From Aplysia californica (taxonomy: Eukaryota > Mollusca > Gastropoda > Aplysiida > Aplysiidae): a DNA stretch of 64,000 bases. Position 1 is the stretch's first letter. Each line of letters starts with the position of its first letter. Below are positions 1 to 12,400 of this stretch, piece by piece. Both the position numbers and the translations under genes were made by a program. The notes beneath the pieces are model-generated. The model saw nothing but the letters and a program-made list of their open reading frames with translations. It had not been told where the DNA came from and made no database searches. Where the stretch lies: the NCBI RefSeq assembly GCF_000002075.1, contig NW_004797297.1, forward strand, positions 1,743,374 to 1,807,373, written 5' to 3'.

Positions 1-327
1 GAAATACAAACACAGGTACCTTGTTTACAAAACAAAAAAACCTCCAACCCCCCCAACACAATCAACAATAGCGTAGTGAGCAGTGTCCCTTCATAGCATA
101 CCCACTTGTACGTCTTGCACATCTCTATGCGCAAAATCCTGTACCTATACTGGTGACTGGCACACTTCCATACATGTGAAAGAATGTTTTGTACAACATA
201 AAGTGATACAGCAAATGGCCTGACTGCATCTTTGTCAACATGAATGTCATTGCACTGCACCAGCAAAGTAAGATCAGTAGAAACCCGTTCAACATCTTAG
301 GCCACATTCAGTAACAGTAAGCTACTT
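1..327 (-). other. RBM39: RBM39 3' UTR (partial)
   Basis: Transcribed sequence downstream of the stop codon. No minus-strand AATAAA is seen before the window edge, so the poly(A) site lies outside. Confidence 0.6.
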
Positions 328-479
328 TTATCTCATTGGTGGCTGTGCCATGAATCCCGTCTGATACGAGGCAGAGAGAGCTTGTGATGATGGCATGAGA
401 AGCTGGTTGGCTCGCACTGATTCAGCAAACAGGTTGTGGTAGTTGGGCAAAGGGACATAAGCTGCTGTTATTACCCGAC
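328..479 (-). CDS. RBM39: RBM39 last coding exon and stop
   Basis: This exon encodes ITAAYVPLPNYHNLFAESVR, a tail ending GFMAQPPMR, and a TAA stop at 330-328. The tail after NQLLMPS is longer than the human ending (LLVPSRR). The acceptor is tttacag. Confidence 0.95.
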
Positions 480-3400
480 CTGTAAAAAAGATTGGAAGAA
501 GAAAAGACATGATAATAAGTGAAGGGTCACAAAACTTTTTCAGGAAAATTTCTTTCAGGCTACTCCTTTTGTTTGTTGTTGTTGTTGGGTTTTTTTTTTT
601 GGGGGGGGGGGGGGGGGTGTGAGTGTGTTAGTAAGCATTTTATGGCACTTGCAACACAATTAGGTCATATAAGTATCGAAGATTAGAGGTGTTACAAGAA
701 AGTAACATCCAAATAAGGAGGAGAGATAAAAAGGTTGTTTGATGGGAAAGAAAAAGCAAACCACACCAGAGCATACACCAACCACCCACAGGGAACTCTT
801 TCCCTACCGCGACGTGGCCTCGCTGGACCCAGAGCCGAAAAATACGGCTTGAGTTGCTCCCTATCTATTCCAATCCAGTGATGAAAAGACACGGAATTCT
901 CAACCGTTCCACGTTTTCAAAATAATAGAACAGACTTCCCGTGAGCAGATACGAAAGAAAATATAGCACTGAGAGACGATTTTTTGTCATTTCAGCGCTT
1001 TTTTTGTCCCCTTCGAAACGTAAAAATGAGTTTTAAAAAAGCGCTCCCCTAACTTCGGTATATGTCTCATATTTTCAAAGCATATTTTCTGACAGTGATT
1101 TTCTGTCTAAAAGCATAAGTAAATTTACTTGATCAATGCGCTTATTCTCCAGCTGCCGCAAAAATCCGAAGATAGAAAAAATGAGTGAATGAAAGAAAGG
1201 AGGAAATTGGCACAAAAAGTTTGCTATCATAGCTAGCCAGACTTTGACCAATTTGCAGGTAAAAATGTATTGCAGACCAACCCGCAGTGAATGCATAGCT
1301 GGATTATGTCCAATTGTAGGAAATGTGTAATGGTTTCTATTGCAGAGGAATTGCTGTAAATATTCGTAACTTATACAACACGATACAAAAGCAAGTATGG
1401 ATCCTCCGTGGCAGAATTTCTGTAGTCCTGCGCTATTGCACTTTTATTAACGGATGGAGTTGATAATGCTTGGGGAGCAAGTATGGAACTGTCAGAAAGT
1501 AGGCCTACATTTCCGTACAAATTCGGAAGATTGGAAGCACTGAATATAATTTCCTTCCGAATAAAATTCTTCACAAAAGTAAAGCGAACCATTCAGATGA
1601 AAAACTCCCAGCACTCACGCTGAGCACATCTTGTCGAAAGAAGGGCAGAACAAAGCAGCAGCCTCAGCCTGCCAAGGCACAATCTGACAGTAAAACTGAT
1701 TTGTCAAAAACTAATAAAAACAAAACTGGCTGCAGCTGAAAACCTTTGAATGACTACAGCAGTGGTCAAAATCAGTCATATGAAGGAAATTTCAAACTTT
1801 GTTAATATAATTTCCAAATACTTTCACCATTTCACAACAATTTGAAAAAAAAAAAAATGTTTTTAATGAAGTATATGAGACAATATTTGACGAAAATGTG
1901 GAACTTTTAAGTATGCAAGGTGCGGAAACACAAAAAGGAGAAAACAAGCTCCAAAGATGAGCAACATATTTCCATAGCTATGGGGGTCTTAGAACTGAGA
2001 TACTTGAAATTTGGCAGTTATCTTGGCTGGGCCACTACAAGGTGCATAAGTAGAAAACTATTCCTTCACAGAAAAAAAAAAAAGGCTTATGGACAAAACA
2101 AAATTTTAATGAGAATGGTCTCCACGTCAAATGCAACAATAGGTTAGCATTGTAGGTCCTACACGTTACTAGAAACTAAATTTTCAAGTAGCTAATGTCA
2201 AATTTATCGGTTGCATATGAAAGGCCTGTGTCTCCTGTGCATTTTGGTACCATACTTTGGCACCGCTCCCCGCGGTGAGTCGACTCTAACTGTAGTAAAC
2301 TGAGTGCTCTCCAGAGTTTCGCGAAAGGATTGATGCAAAATAATTCCTAGGCAATGACTTTAATCTAATAGAAAAAGAACTGTTCTTTCTATTTGTACCT
2401 TTTTCAATTAGCGGTATTTTACACAATTCATGTTAAAAATGATCCTTGAAAACTTGTACGCTCTTTTAAAGGCTTTCTATTTATACGCCAACGGCCAAAA
2501 ACATACCACGGGAAGCCCCGTTAAAAACTAAAGAAGTTGTTTGCAAATGAAAAGACAGTATTTAATCATCACTCTTCAAAACATTCGAATCCATGGGTGT
2601 CAATTTTTGAACATGCAGACCATGCATTCTGACCGTGAGAGGCTTCCCTTCCCACGGCAATTCTCTAGCTCCAAATACATGGAAAAACAAACAAATTACA
2701 CTATTGTAACAAAAAAAGCTTAATTTTTTAAAGCTGTACAGCATTCGGTGCGTTATAGCGAATGAGCAAAAAATAAATAAATCGACTGAATTACCTCGAT
2801 TTGACCAAAACCAAGCGCTCGGAAGTCTGCGAGTCGGCTTACAAGCTGTGTTTACGCTTCCTCATACGTTTGCAATAGCACGATATACACAAGAACGCAC
2901 ACACACACACATAGACTGCCTCCGTGGCCTCTTTGGTAAGGAGTACACCTTGGGAGATCTAGAGGAAGATCAATCTTTAAAACCCCCACTAAAACAAAAT
3001 AAAAACGAACATTTAAAGTCAATCGAAGAGTAAAACTGGAAGATTAACAGCCCATAACTACGTTAGCAGGGCACGCTTACACAGTCAACTGTTCACATAA
3101 ACAAGCTAGAGGAGGGCTAGGAGTTACCGTTCTTATCCTGTTTTAACTAATCAGAGCCCTCAGTCGCTCATAGTGACGCAGCTAAATTGTTTATATTTCA
3201 GACCATTCATGCTCAAAAAGGGGTCTAAATCTAAAAATTAAAAAAAACTGGGGTGAATGGAGGATGTTGAAGCAATGTGGCCATGAGATAATGGTTCTAT
3301 AAATAATCTCACAGCTACACACTAGCAGGTCAAATGTTCGAAAGGATTTAAGGTCCGAATTTCTTTATCTTGTCACCCAAACTCAGAATTAAAACCCACA

Positions 3401-6400
3401 CACACACCTCCAAAATAAATCAAAATAAAATATAGTCGGTTACAGTAGTTTATTTTGATCTTAAATGAAGCAGAAGGCATTAACCTTTCAATAGATCCAA
3501 AAAAACAAAAAATTCACGGAAAGTCACTTTTTAGCCTTTCGAGCCTCGTAGCGCCAAATAGCACATTGCTTCTTACAACTGGATATGACCGGGGCAGACA
3601 GATATATGGACATTATATAAGTACACAGGGTTGCCAACTTCTGGCTAATCAATATATATAATTGAAAGTTAATAATACCGGTTTTAAAACAAAGAAGATT
3701 AAAACAAAAAATGCTCTTACCGGCAAAGTATCTTCCATGCAATGCATTGACTGAAGCAACAGCTGCCGATATGCTTGGGCACTTTACATAAACATTGCCT
3801 TGGGGGGAGTTCTTGTCCACATAAATGTGCAGCACACCACCATGTTTGTTGCACTCGTCAATCACATCATCTCGGATCTCTTGATCCCATGTAGTTCTTG
3901 TTTCTCTAAAATGTACAATTAACAGGCAAAAGTAAGCACAATAATTCAAAATTTACTGCTACTCTGTTTCAACATATACAATGAAGTCAACAAATGGGGC
4001 TCTTACGATATCAGTCACAGCATAATCTTAATCTTGCAGACAAATGTTAACACAAAATATAATAATAAAATCTTGATAAAAAGAGAGCATGATTTTCACC
4101 CATGCAAGCATGCGTTTTCATCAGCACAACACTTTTGACTGGAGAATCTTACATGTTTTGTTTGTTTTAGTCGAGTTTTGCGCTCGCAACTGCATGAGGT
4201 CATATGAGCGCCAAGGGCTGGATGTCAAAAGAGAAGTCCATACAGGGAATCAGGCTTACTCTGTGTTGACTTGGAGTGCCATAAAGGAAGCATACCGGAC
4301 ACTATTTTCCATTTTAACAGTAACCTTCGATTATAAAGCAGAGACACAATAGAGAAAAGGATTTACACAGGTTAATGATACACATTATCTGGTGCAAAGG
4401 ACAAATTAATATACTTACGTAAGTGGTTCAAACATGTTCGAGAGCATGAAACACTGAGTAGCGATAGGTGGCGCATTGGTGACGACAGAAGTGGCTGGGG
4501 CTTGTGGCTGGGCTCCCGGGGCTGCTGCTATATTGGACTGCACACCAGCCTGCAGAGGCTGAGGAGTCTGTGGGTTCACTGGAGTGCCTCCGATTGTCAC
4601 AGATGCATGTGTCAGACTGTTTAGAGCACTGGCAGCATATGGTGGGATCTCAAAGCCTGTGCCTGATTTTTTAAAAAAGGGAAGAAGAACAAAATACAAA
4701 CATTTTAATTAGGAGTTTTACAAAAATTACTATCATCTTCAAATCTTCACTGTACAAACAAGTTGTCTCAACTGAAATTTTTAGATGAGCAGAAGCTAGC
4801 TTCCAAAACTTGCTGCTGGGCGCTTTATGGCTCTGGCGTTAGATCGCTACCACCCTCACCACTCCTGTCAGCCTTCCACTAGCCTCTACTAAACTTTGAA
4901 CAGTCAATATAAATTGGTCAGCATCACTGTCAGCTTCTTCAGCACTAGAAAAGTCTAAATCCAACGCAGCCCATCAGTTTGAATGAGTTGCAAGTTACGA
5001 TTGCCATCATGCCAGAATGCATAACGGGTGGAGCGTGGAAAAAAAGAAAATTTTATTCATTATCGGGTTTTTGTTTTAGTTACAGAGTTTTCCGGCACTT
5101 GTAACACAATAAGGTCATATAAGTGCCAAAGATTAGAGGTGTTACAAGAGAGTAACAAACATAAAAAAGAAGGAGAGATAGGACGATAGATGTTTGATAG
5201 GAAAGAAGGAGCAAACCACACCAGAGCAACCGCCAACCACCCACAGTTATCAGGTACATGTAAAATACAGGCTCAAAAAAGGTACTATTGGAAAGATCAG
5301 TTTATCAGTTCATTTTCTATTAGAATAAAGTCATAGACTTGGAATTATTTTACATCCATCCTTCCCCAAACTCCAAAAGCATGTGACCTCCCCACGAGGG
5401 GAGCACTCAGTATAACTACTGTATAGAGGCTTGTCAAAATAACCATAAACCATCGTGTTTGAGGCAATAAAATACTGATTTGCAATGATCCAGTCTTGAA
5501 AAAAATTTAGGCTCCATATCTATGTTATAGTGATTGTGCTCTGTTAATGTAGAGATGTGTAGTGTACTTGGTACTCTTTTATTCTCTGTCAAACATGGGA
5601 CTGCAACCAGTTACTTAAAAAATCTAGTTTCTTGTACCTAGATAAAGGACAGCAGCTACATAAACCCGATGACCAGCCCTGAAACACATCTGGCAATACG
5701 AGAGAAAAAAAAAAACTATCCAGGAGTTTTGGTAATAGCAGTACCCCATCTATAGATTTTACCCGAAATTACTTGGGTCTGGCAGTGATTGAGTAAACAC
5801 CATCAAATACCGTTTTCTGCCCATTTACATTATTACCACTTTTACCTTTCTGTGTAACCTTGAGAATTTGGCTGATCACAAAACAAAAACAGTTTTGACT
5901 ATCTAATACAATGTACATTTTCTAACAAATGACTGTTTAACCACTGAAAACCATCAAATTTATCCCATTTTGAAGTAAACAGTAACACTCACACACACAC
6001 ATAATGATTATTTCATGCTGTCAAAACATAAGACTTGAGACAGAAATGACTCGAGTAACCCCAATAAAAGACAGCAAACAGTTGTCTGCCTCTGGTATGA
6101 ATCATTAAACTATATCAGATAATTACAATTAAAAAAGGAAAAATTAACTAGCTATTCACCTTCAGCTAATTTGGCCATAAGTTGTAATCTGCCTGTGGCT
6201 CCAAGATCAATGCCAGCCCTGTCCATTTCATCTGTGTCCAGCTGCCCTCCCTGACCGCCGCCCTGACCATTTTCTGAAGATCTCTCTGTGACATGGCCAA
6301 CTTTCATGGGGCGTCCTGCTAGTTCAAAGCCATTCAGTTGATCCAGAGCCTTTTTGGCATCATCAGCATTTGCAAACTGGGAGAGTAAAAAAAATGTTCA

Positions 6401-9400
6401 AGTCTACAGAAATTTAAAAAAAAACAACATTTAAAACATGTTTAAAAAAATAAACATTTTTAAAAATTAAAAATTCACACATTTCAACACTGCCATAATG
6501 GACCAACTGAATAAAAATACACAAAAGACAGAACAGAAATAAATTTTTAAAATGGACAAAGTACTGTCAAACGAAACTGTCTTTTTTTTCTTTTCTAAAT
6601 GCAGCGATTTTAAAAAACCCCGACGACACAATTTAGACCATTTAGAGGCAGGCTGTCACAGCCAATCCACGCTGAGAAAGATACAATTCAACAGAAAGAC
6701 AAACACAAAAGTGCGGTAAAAAGTTTGTGGCACAACTTATCCTAACACAGTATGAGCATGACATTGATAAATCAGCCCACTTACAATTCTACTAAGCACA
6801 AGAATATGTTAATATCCCCCCTTTGGGAATGGCCTAAAGGCACTTCAGTCAGTGGCACTGACGGAGGGGGCGCGTGCGGCGAAGACTCAATGTTTGATAA
6901 TTCAGGAGATATTTGATAAGTTGTGCCACAAATTTTTGACCGCACTATAGATAAAAATTCTCTCTACCCGAGAACAGAACTTCGGACTCCTGTATGTTAC
7001 CAAGAAACCCCTAACTACTACACCACAGACACCAGTGTCTTTGACTGTAGCTGAATTTCTGCATATAAATTTAAATGTAGGACCGACCGACAATTCATTC
7101 ATAAGCTGACAAACACTTTATCAAAAGATGGATGAGAGCAACAGAAAAAAAATGTATTTGAGTGATAAGTCCACACATTTTGACCCTTCGAACTTAAAGG
7201 AATCACTTTGAAACTAGAACGAGAGCATTCCCAAAAGTTGCAGGTACTTTTCTTCATTCGATCTGAGTACATTTTCTGTATATTATTGGTTTTGTATTCT
7301 TGACTGAGCCTAGAAAACTTATAGTAGCAACCTGCTAATTTTCAAGACCCAATGGGGACTACTACTATGACTAAAAATGACAACACATCTTAAGTATTCA
7401 CACTTACACTAATGAATCCAAACCCAAGCGACCGCTGTGTTTCATGATCTCTCATGATCTTTATGTCAATAATCTGAGGATAGAAAAAATAAATAATCAA
7501 TGTACAACAAAAGCTGTAAAAAGGCTAAATCTTTTTACAATACATACCAAATGATCGACAAGTTTAACCTAGGACAGCAGCAGATGTAATAAGAGGAAAA
7601 TTCCCTTTAACTCTTTGCCACCTAATCTCACCGACTGGCGGTTTACTACCCAGTTTCTTTAGATTTCCCCCAAATTAAGGTGGCAAAGTGTTAAAGAAAG
7701 GTGCTCACCAGTATAAAGAGAGCATCCAAACTTGTTACATTTTTAAAAAAAATCTATGTCAGACTTTTCAAAACCTGTATGAGTGAAACTTGCTAAAACT
7801 ATTCAAAGAACAGACTTATGAAAAATCTTTTTAAATCTTCAAGCATGACGCTACACAAAAATTTGCATTAATGCTCATAAATCAAATAGTTTGTTGGAAT
7901 ATGAATAGCATAATGGAGCGAACCACATAATCACATGTTCAAGAAATGAAACAAAAGCCCCCAAAACAGTCAAAGAAAACTCAATATTAAACAAATATGC
8001 AGCGCATAGACAAATAGCTCAAGAGTAAAATCAAACTAACCTTTCCGAATGGCTCAAATATACCCCGTAGCATATCTTCTGTAATGTTAAAATGCAGGGA
8101 GCCCACATAAAGCCTGAGAGGTCCTTCGCTGGCTTTTTGCGGTGCAGGTGCAACAGCGGGCTGGGCCCTGTTCTTCTCTGCCTGAGATGGCTGCACCAGA
8201 ATGGGAACTCCTAGCAACTTCTGCCCTGCTAATGCAAGTGCTAGAGGAACAGACTCAGGATCAGCAAACTCCACATATGATATGCCTTTAGACCTGCGTG
8301 TTTTGTTGTCTGTTATAAGACGCACATCCCGAACCTGCAATAAAACCATGAAACATATTAAGAAAAAGAAAATCATGAAGAGGCAATACAAACAAGAGGT
8401 GGACAACCTACTGATCATGATTCATGTAATTTATGAATGCCAAAACTGCAGTGGGGAAAAAAAAGATATCTCATCTTCAGCAAAGAGCAGTGCCTGTCAT
8501 TTTTAATGTAAAAGTTGATTTTTCGAAAGGACACAATGTTCTACAATGTATTAGTATGTCCTCTCTGAACATTCTCTTAAATGCTGATCAATTTTTTCAA
8601 AAGGGCAATTTGTGAGGCAATGTGGTGAAATCAGGCGTTCGTCAAAATAATGAAATCAAAGAAATCGGCATTTTCTTGGCTGATGGGCAATTTTTTTATA
8701 AATTTTCTTTTTTTGGCTCAACACCTTTTGTCCATTTAAAAACACATTTTTGAGTGGCTTTTACTGAAAAACATTGATTAAAGGCACACAAAAATATAAA
8801 TTTTCAGTTTCCAAGGACTCTCAGGCTATGGCAGTTACCAAACTTTGGCTGCCATTTCTCTCCTATTTTACCTGTTAAACCAGGCAACCCTGACCTTCAA
8901 CCGCAAATACTTTTACTTCTATTCAACATAGATGGACATTTTTTTTACCAACAGGAAGACAAACAGGCTTTAAGATGATACCAATAACCCCATATGCCCA
9001 AAAATTGACCAGCGTCTGATTCCACCACGTCGGGACACATTTAAGCATTCATTATAGTTCAAACAGGTCAGCTCTCTTTCCATTTTCTCAAAGGTCAAAA
9101 TGTCTTTCCAGTGTGAAATACAAACGTAGCAATCCCACAGCTTTTAAAAAAATGGTTACTACTAGCCTATAAACAACACAGGTACAAAGATCAATAATCC
9201 AGAAGAAAAATGCTTTTTAATTTTTCAAAATTGGTCCATAAATAAAAGAGTTATGGATGTGTACATGTCAGAAATTGTTGGGTTTTTTTGGAGAAAATTC
9301 CTATAGAGGAATAAAGAAGGGCAAACAGCCCCACAATATTGAAAACCCGTAACTTTTAAATTTAAGAAAGGAATGAGCTGAAAATTGGTGAGATTATGTT

Positions 9401-12400
9401 TTTACGGCAATGAAATAGAAAATGGAAGAATTTAAGTTGTAATATCAATACCTTGTTAATTATATGCAAATAAATAATTAAATATGCATAATTATAAAAA
9501 AATAAGCCAATATATGGCTTAATATTAGACATATATGACCATTATGTTACATGTGGATGTATACAAATCTGCGTTTGCAAAGAGATGAATTCGAAAATGT
9601 GACAAATAAGGTTTTAAATGTTCGATTATGCGCATAATTAATAAACCAAATTGTAACCAAACAGCTCAGGGAGTGGGAAACTAACAGGTTTATAAATAAT
9701 ATCAAGCTCGGTTTCTTTTTAAAAACTTATAATTGAAACTATAACACACGCAAAAAACTCAAATTGATTATGCGCATAACTAAGCAATTACATCGTTTTT
9801 CATAGTCTAACGAAGATATGCCCCCCCAGATACCATGAAAATATGCCTTAGAACTACAATATTGCATCCATTCCCATTTGACGTCTGTAATTATAACATT
9901 GCTCTTCTGCTGTATCATTATTATGAATAATTAGTAGGCCTACTCATAATATGCATAAATACACGGAAATCTAGATCTACCTGAGTAATCTTCATTTTGC
10001 GTCTGCCAAAAACATTGTAAATACTGGAAGAATGTATGCAGTTATCTTGAAGTGCATACCAGCACTAAATTCTCGTAGAACCGAAATCAAGCCCAATTAT
10101 TTGTAACGGCAAATACAAAGAAACCTTTATTATGCCCGTGTCGATGAGAACAGTGTTTTCCATGGTATTCAGGCCTTTCCAAATAACTGTCCAATCAGCG
10201 ACTACGCTTTATTGCAGCTGTGATGTCACAGCAAGATGGCGGCAAGCTTACACATCTCGCGGCAGTGTTTCCCTTTCTGGCTTTCCGGGCACGCGAAAAA
10301 CAGGAACGACGTCAACGCCTTTTTAAAAAAAAATGCCATTGTTTTACGGATAATTTCACAAAATAGTTTGTAATATCATAAAGTTCAGCCTGTCTGATGA
10401 TGAAGGAGCATTCCGCGGATCAATCGACCACACATTTTCAAAAACAATCTCCTCAAAGAAACCACTTTGTAACTTTCTTGTTTTTTAGCTCCATTAAAAC
10501 CTGGAAATCTGCAGAGGCTAGATCCACCCTTTTTCTTATTGGTTGCAGAATTAGGGGACGTTTGGTTAATATTAAGATGGTTTCGCACTTTCCAGATACA
10601 GAGTGTCGGAAAATCACTGTGCCATTCGGCGGGTTTCGGTCTCGCTACCGACCAATCCTCTTTCTTCGATAATATCTCAGCTGTCGCTGAAGATATCAGG
10701 AAAAAATGTTTTTCAGCCTTAGTAGTAGTAGTATAAGGTTTTACGGCGCTCGCAACTGCTAAGGTCATATGAGCGCGCGAAACACAAGTTGTTCACCTCT
10801 GCGAAAGTTCACTTCACGACTGGTAACTAATTTACTTTAAAATGCTAAAAAGTTAAAATATTCAAATTCGGTGTAAATACATTTGTGATCTAAAACAACT
10901 TTTAAGTAACAATAAAAATTTTAAATAATATCAGATTCACTTTACAACTCGCCATAAAGGCCAATGGCCTTTATAAAATTTAAAATTCTGCTGGGAACAA
11001 CGACGGAGAAAATATCCTGCAATTTCTTGCATTTATAATATTTCCTTCGGATCTCTCCAAAGTCTAGACATTCTGTTAAAATGTGTCTAATGGTAAAATC
11101 TGTGTCGCATCCGACACAGAACGGCTTCTCCTCTCCCTGTAGGAGGTATTTGTGAGTCAGGGCCGTGTGTCCGATGCGCAATCGAGTAAAAATGACTTCG
11201 TCTCTTCTGGAGAGATCCGAAGGATTTCGCTGTTCTAGTTTGGGTTTAATTTCATATAATTTATTATTTTTCTGGTTTTCCCAGTGGCTCTCCCACAGAC
11301 TGGAGGTGTACTTTTTGACTTTATTTCTAAAGTCAGTCTGTGGGAGAGTGTTTGTCGTTGATCCCAGCAGAAGGGATGAGGCTTTCTTCGCCAGGTCGTC
11401 TACCTGCTCGTTTCCTCGGATGCCCACATGGCTTGGGATCCATGCGAACATGATGTTTTTTCCTGTTTCGGATAGTGTATGGATTTTCTGTTGTAGCCTA
11501 ACTATTTTTGGGTGTAAGTGTGTAGTTTGTGAGTGAGGTGATGCAAGACAGAGAGTCAGAAAGGATAAGGAAAGATTTGTTAGGAGAATTTTCTACAGAG
11601 TCCAGTGCCATGTCAATGGCAGTGGCCTCCGCAGTGAAAATGGAGGCTTCAGGATGGAGTCTCCTCTGGTGTGTATTGTTGGGAGATAGGGCTGCGGCGC
11701 CCACTTCATTGTCTTTTTTGGAGCCATCCGTGAAGATGAGCTCCGCACCGGGGTATTTATCTATTAGTTTTTTGTATTCTGCTTGAAAAGTTTTGGTGTT
11801 TGTGCTTTCTTTGTTGTGTGTGGTCAGCTGTAAATCTACTTTTGCCTTGGTGAGGTGCCACGGAGGGAGGTCGGGAAAAGAATTTGTTGGATGTCTTGTT
11901 TGGAAAAGTGTAAGTTTTTGAGGTCCTCAAGGATTCTGAGGCCGAAAGGTTTGATGAGTTTTTCGTTGTTTTGGAATCTGTTTCTGGTTTCTGGATTTGT
12001 TTGAAAAATGCTGTTGTGCGCTGGATTTTCCGGTGTTGAGCTCTGTTTAACTGCGTATTGTAGTGAGAGTTGTGTGCGTCTGAGTGAGAGTGGTGGAATG
12101 TTGGCCTCGGCCTGGAGGCTCTCCACCGGAGAAGTGCGGAAAGCCCCCAGAGCGAGGCGGAGTCCTTGGTTCTGTATTGGATCTAGTATTTTTAAGACGT
12201 GTGGTTTTGCCGATCCGTAGACTTGACAGCCGTAGTCAAGCCTGGACCGGACAAGGGAGATGTACAAGTGGAGAAGGTGTTTTGAGTCCCCTCCCCACTC
12301 CGGATGTGATAGAATTTTCAAAGCGTTTAACGCTTTCTGGCACCTCACACGAAGGTCTTTGATGTGTGGTATGAATGTAAGTTTTTTGTCAAAAATGACA

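Larger units (their letters stand above)
8335..10720 (-). other. RBM39 large intron, part left of the LINE
   Basis: This stretch holds a TIR element (8611-9039) and AT-rich sequence with several ATGCATAATTA-like words at 9450-9960. A short GC-richer patch at 10190-10320 has CRE/YY1-like motifs. No coding sequence is seen. Confidence 0.65.

Noticed and set aside
2905-2960. Possible tRNA-like element (tccgtggcctctttggtaag)
   Set aside because: Only an A-box-like word is present. There is no B box and no fold.
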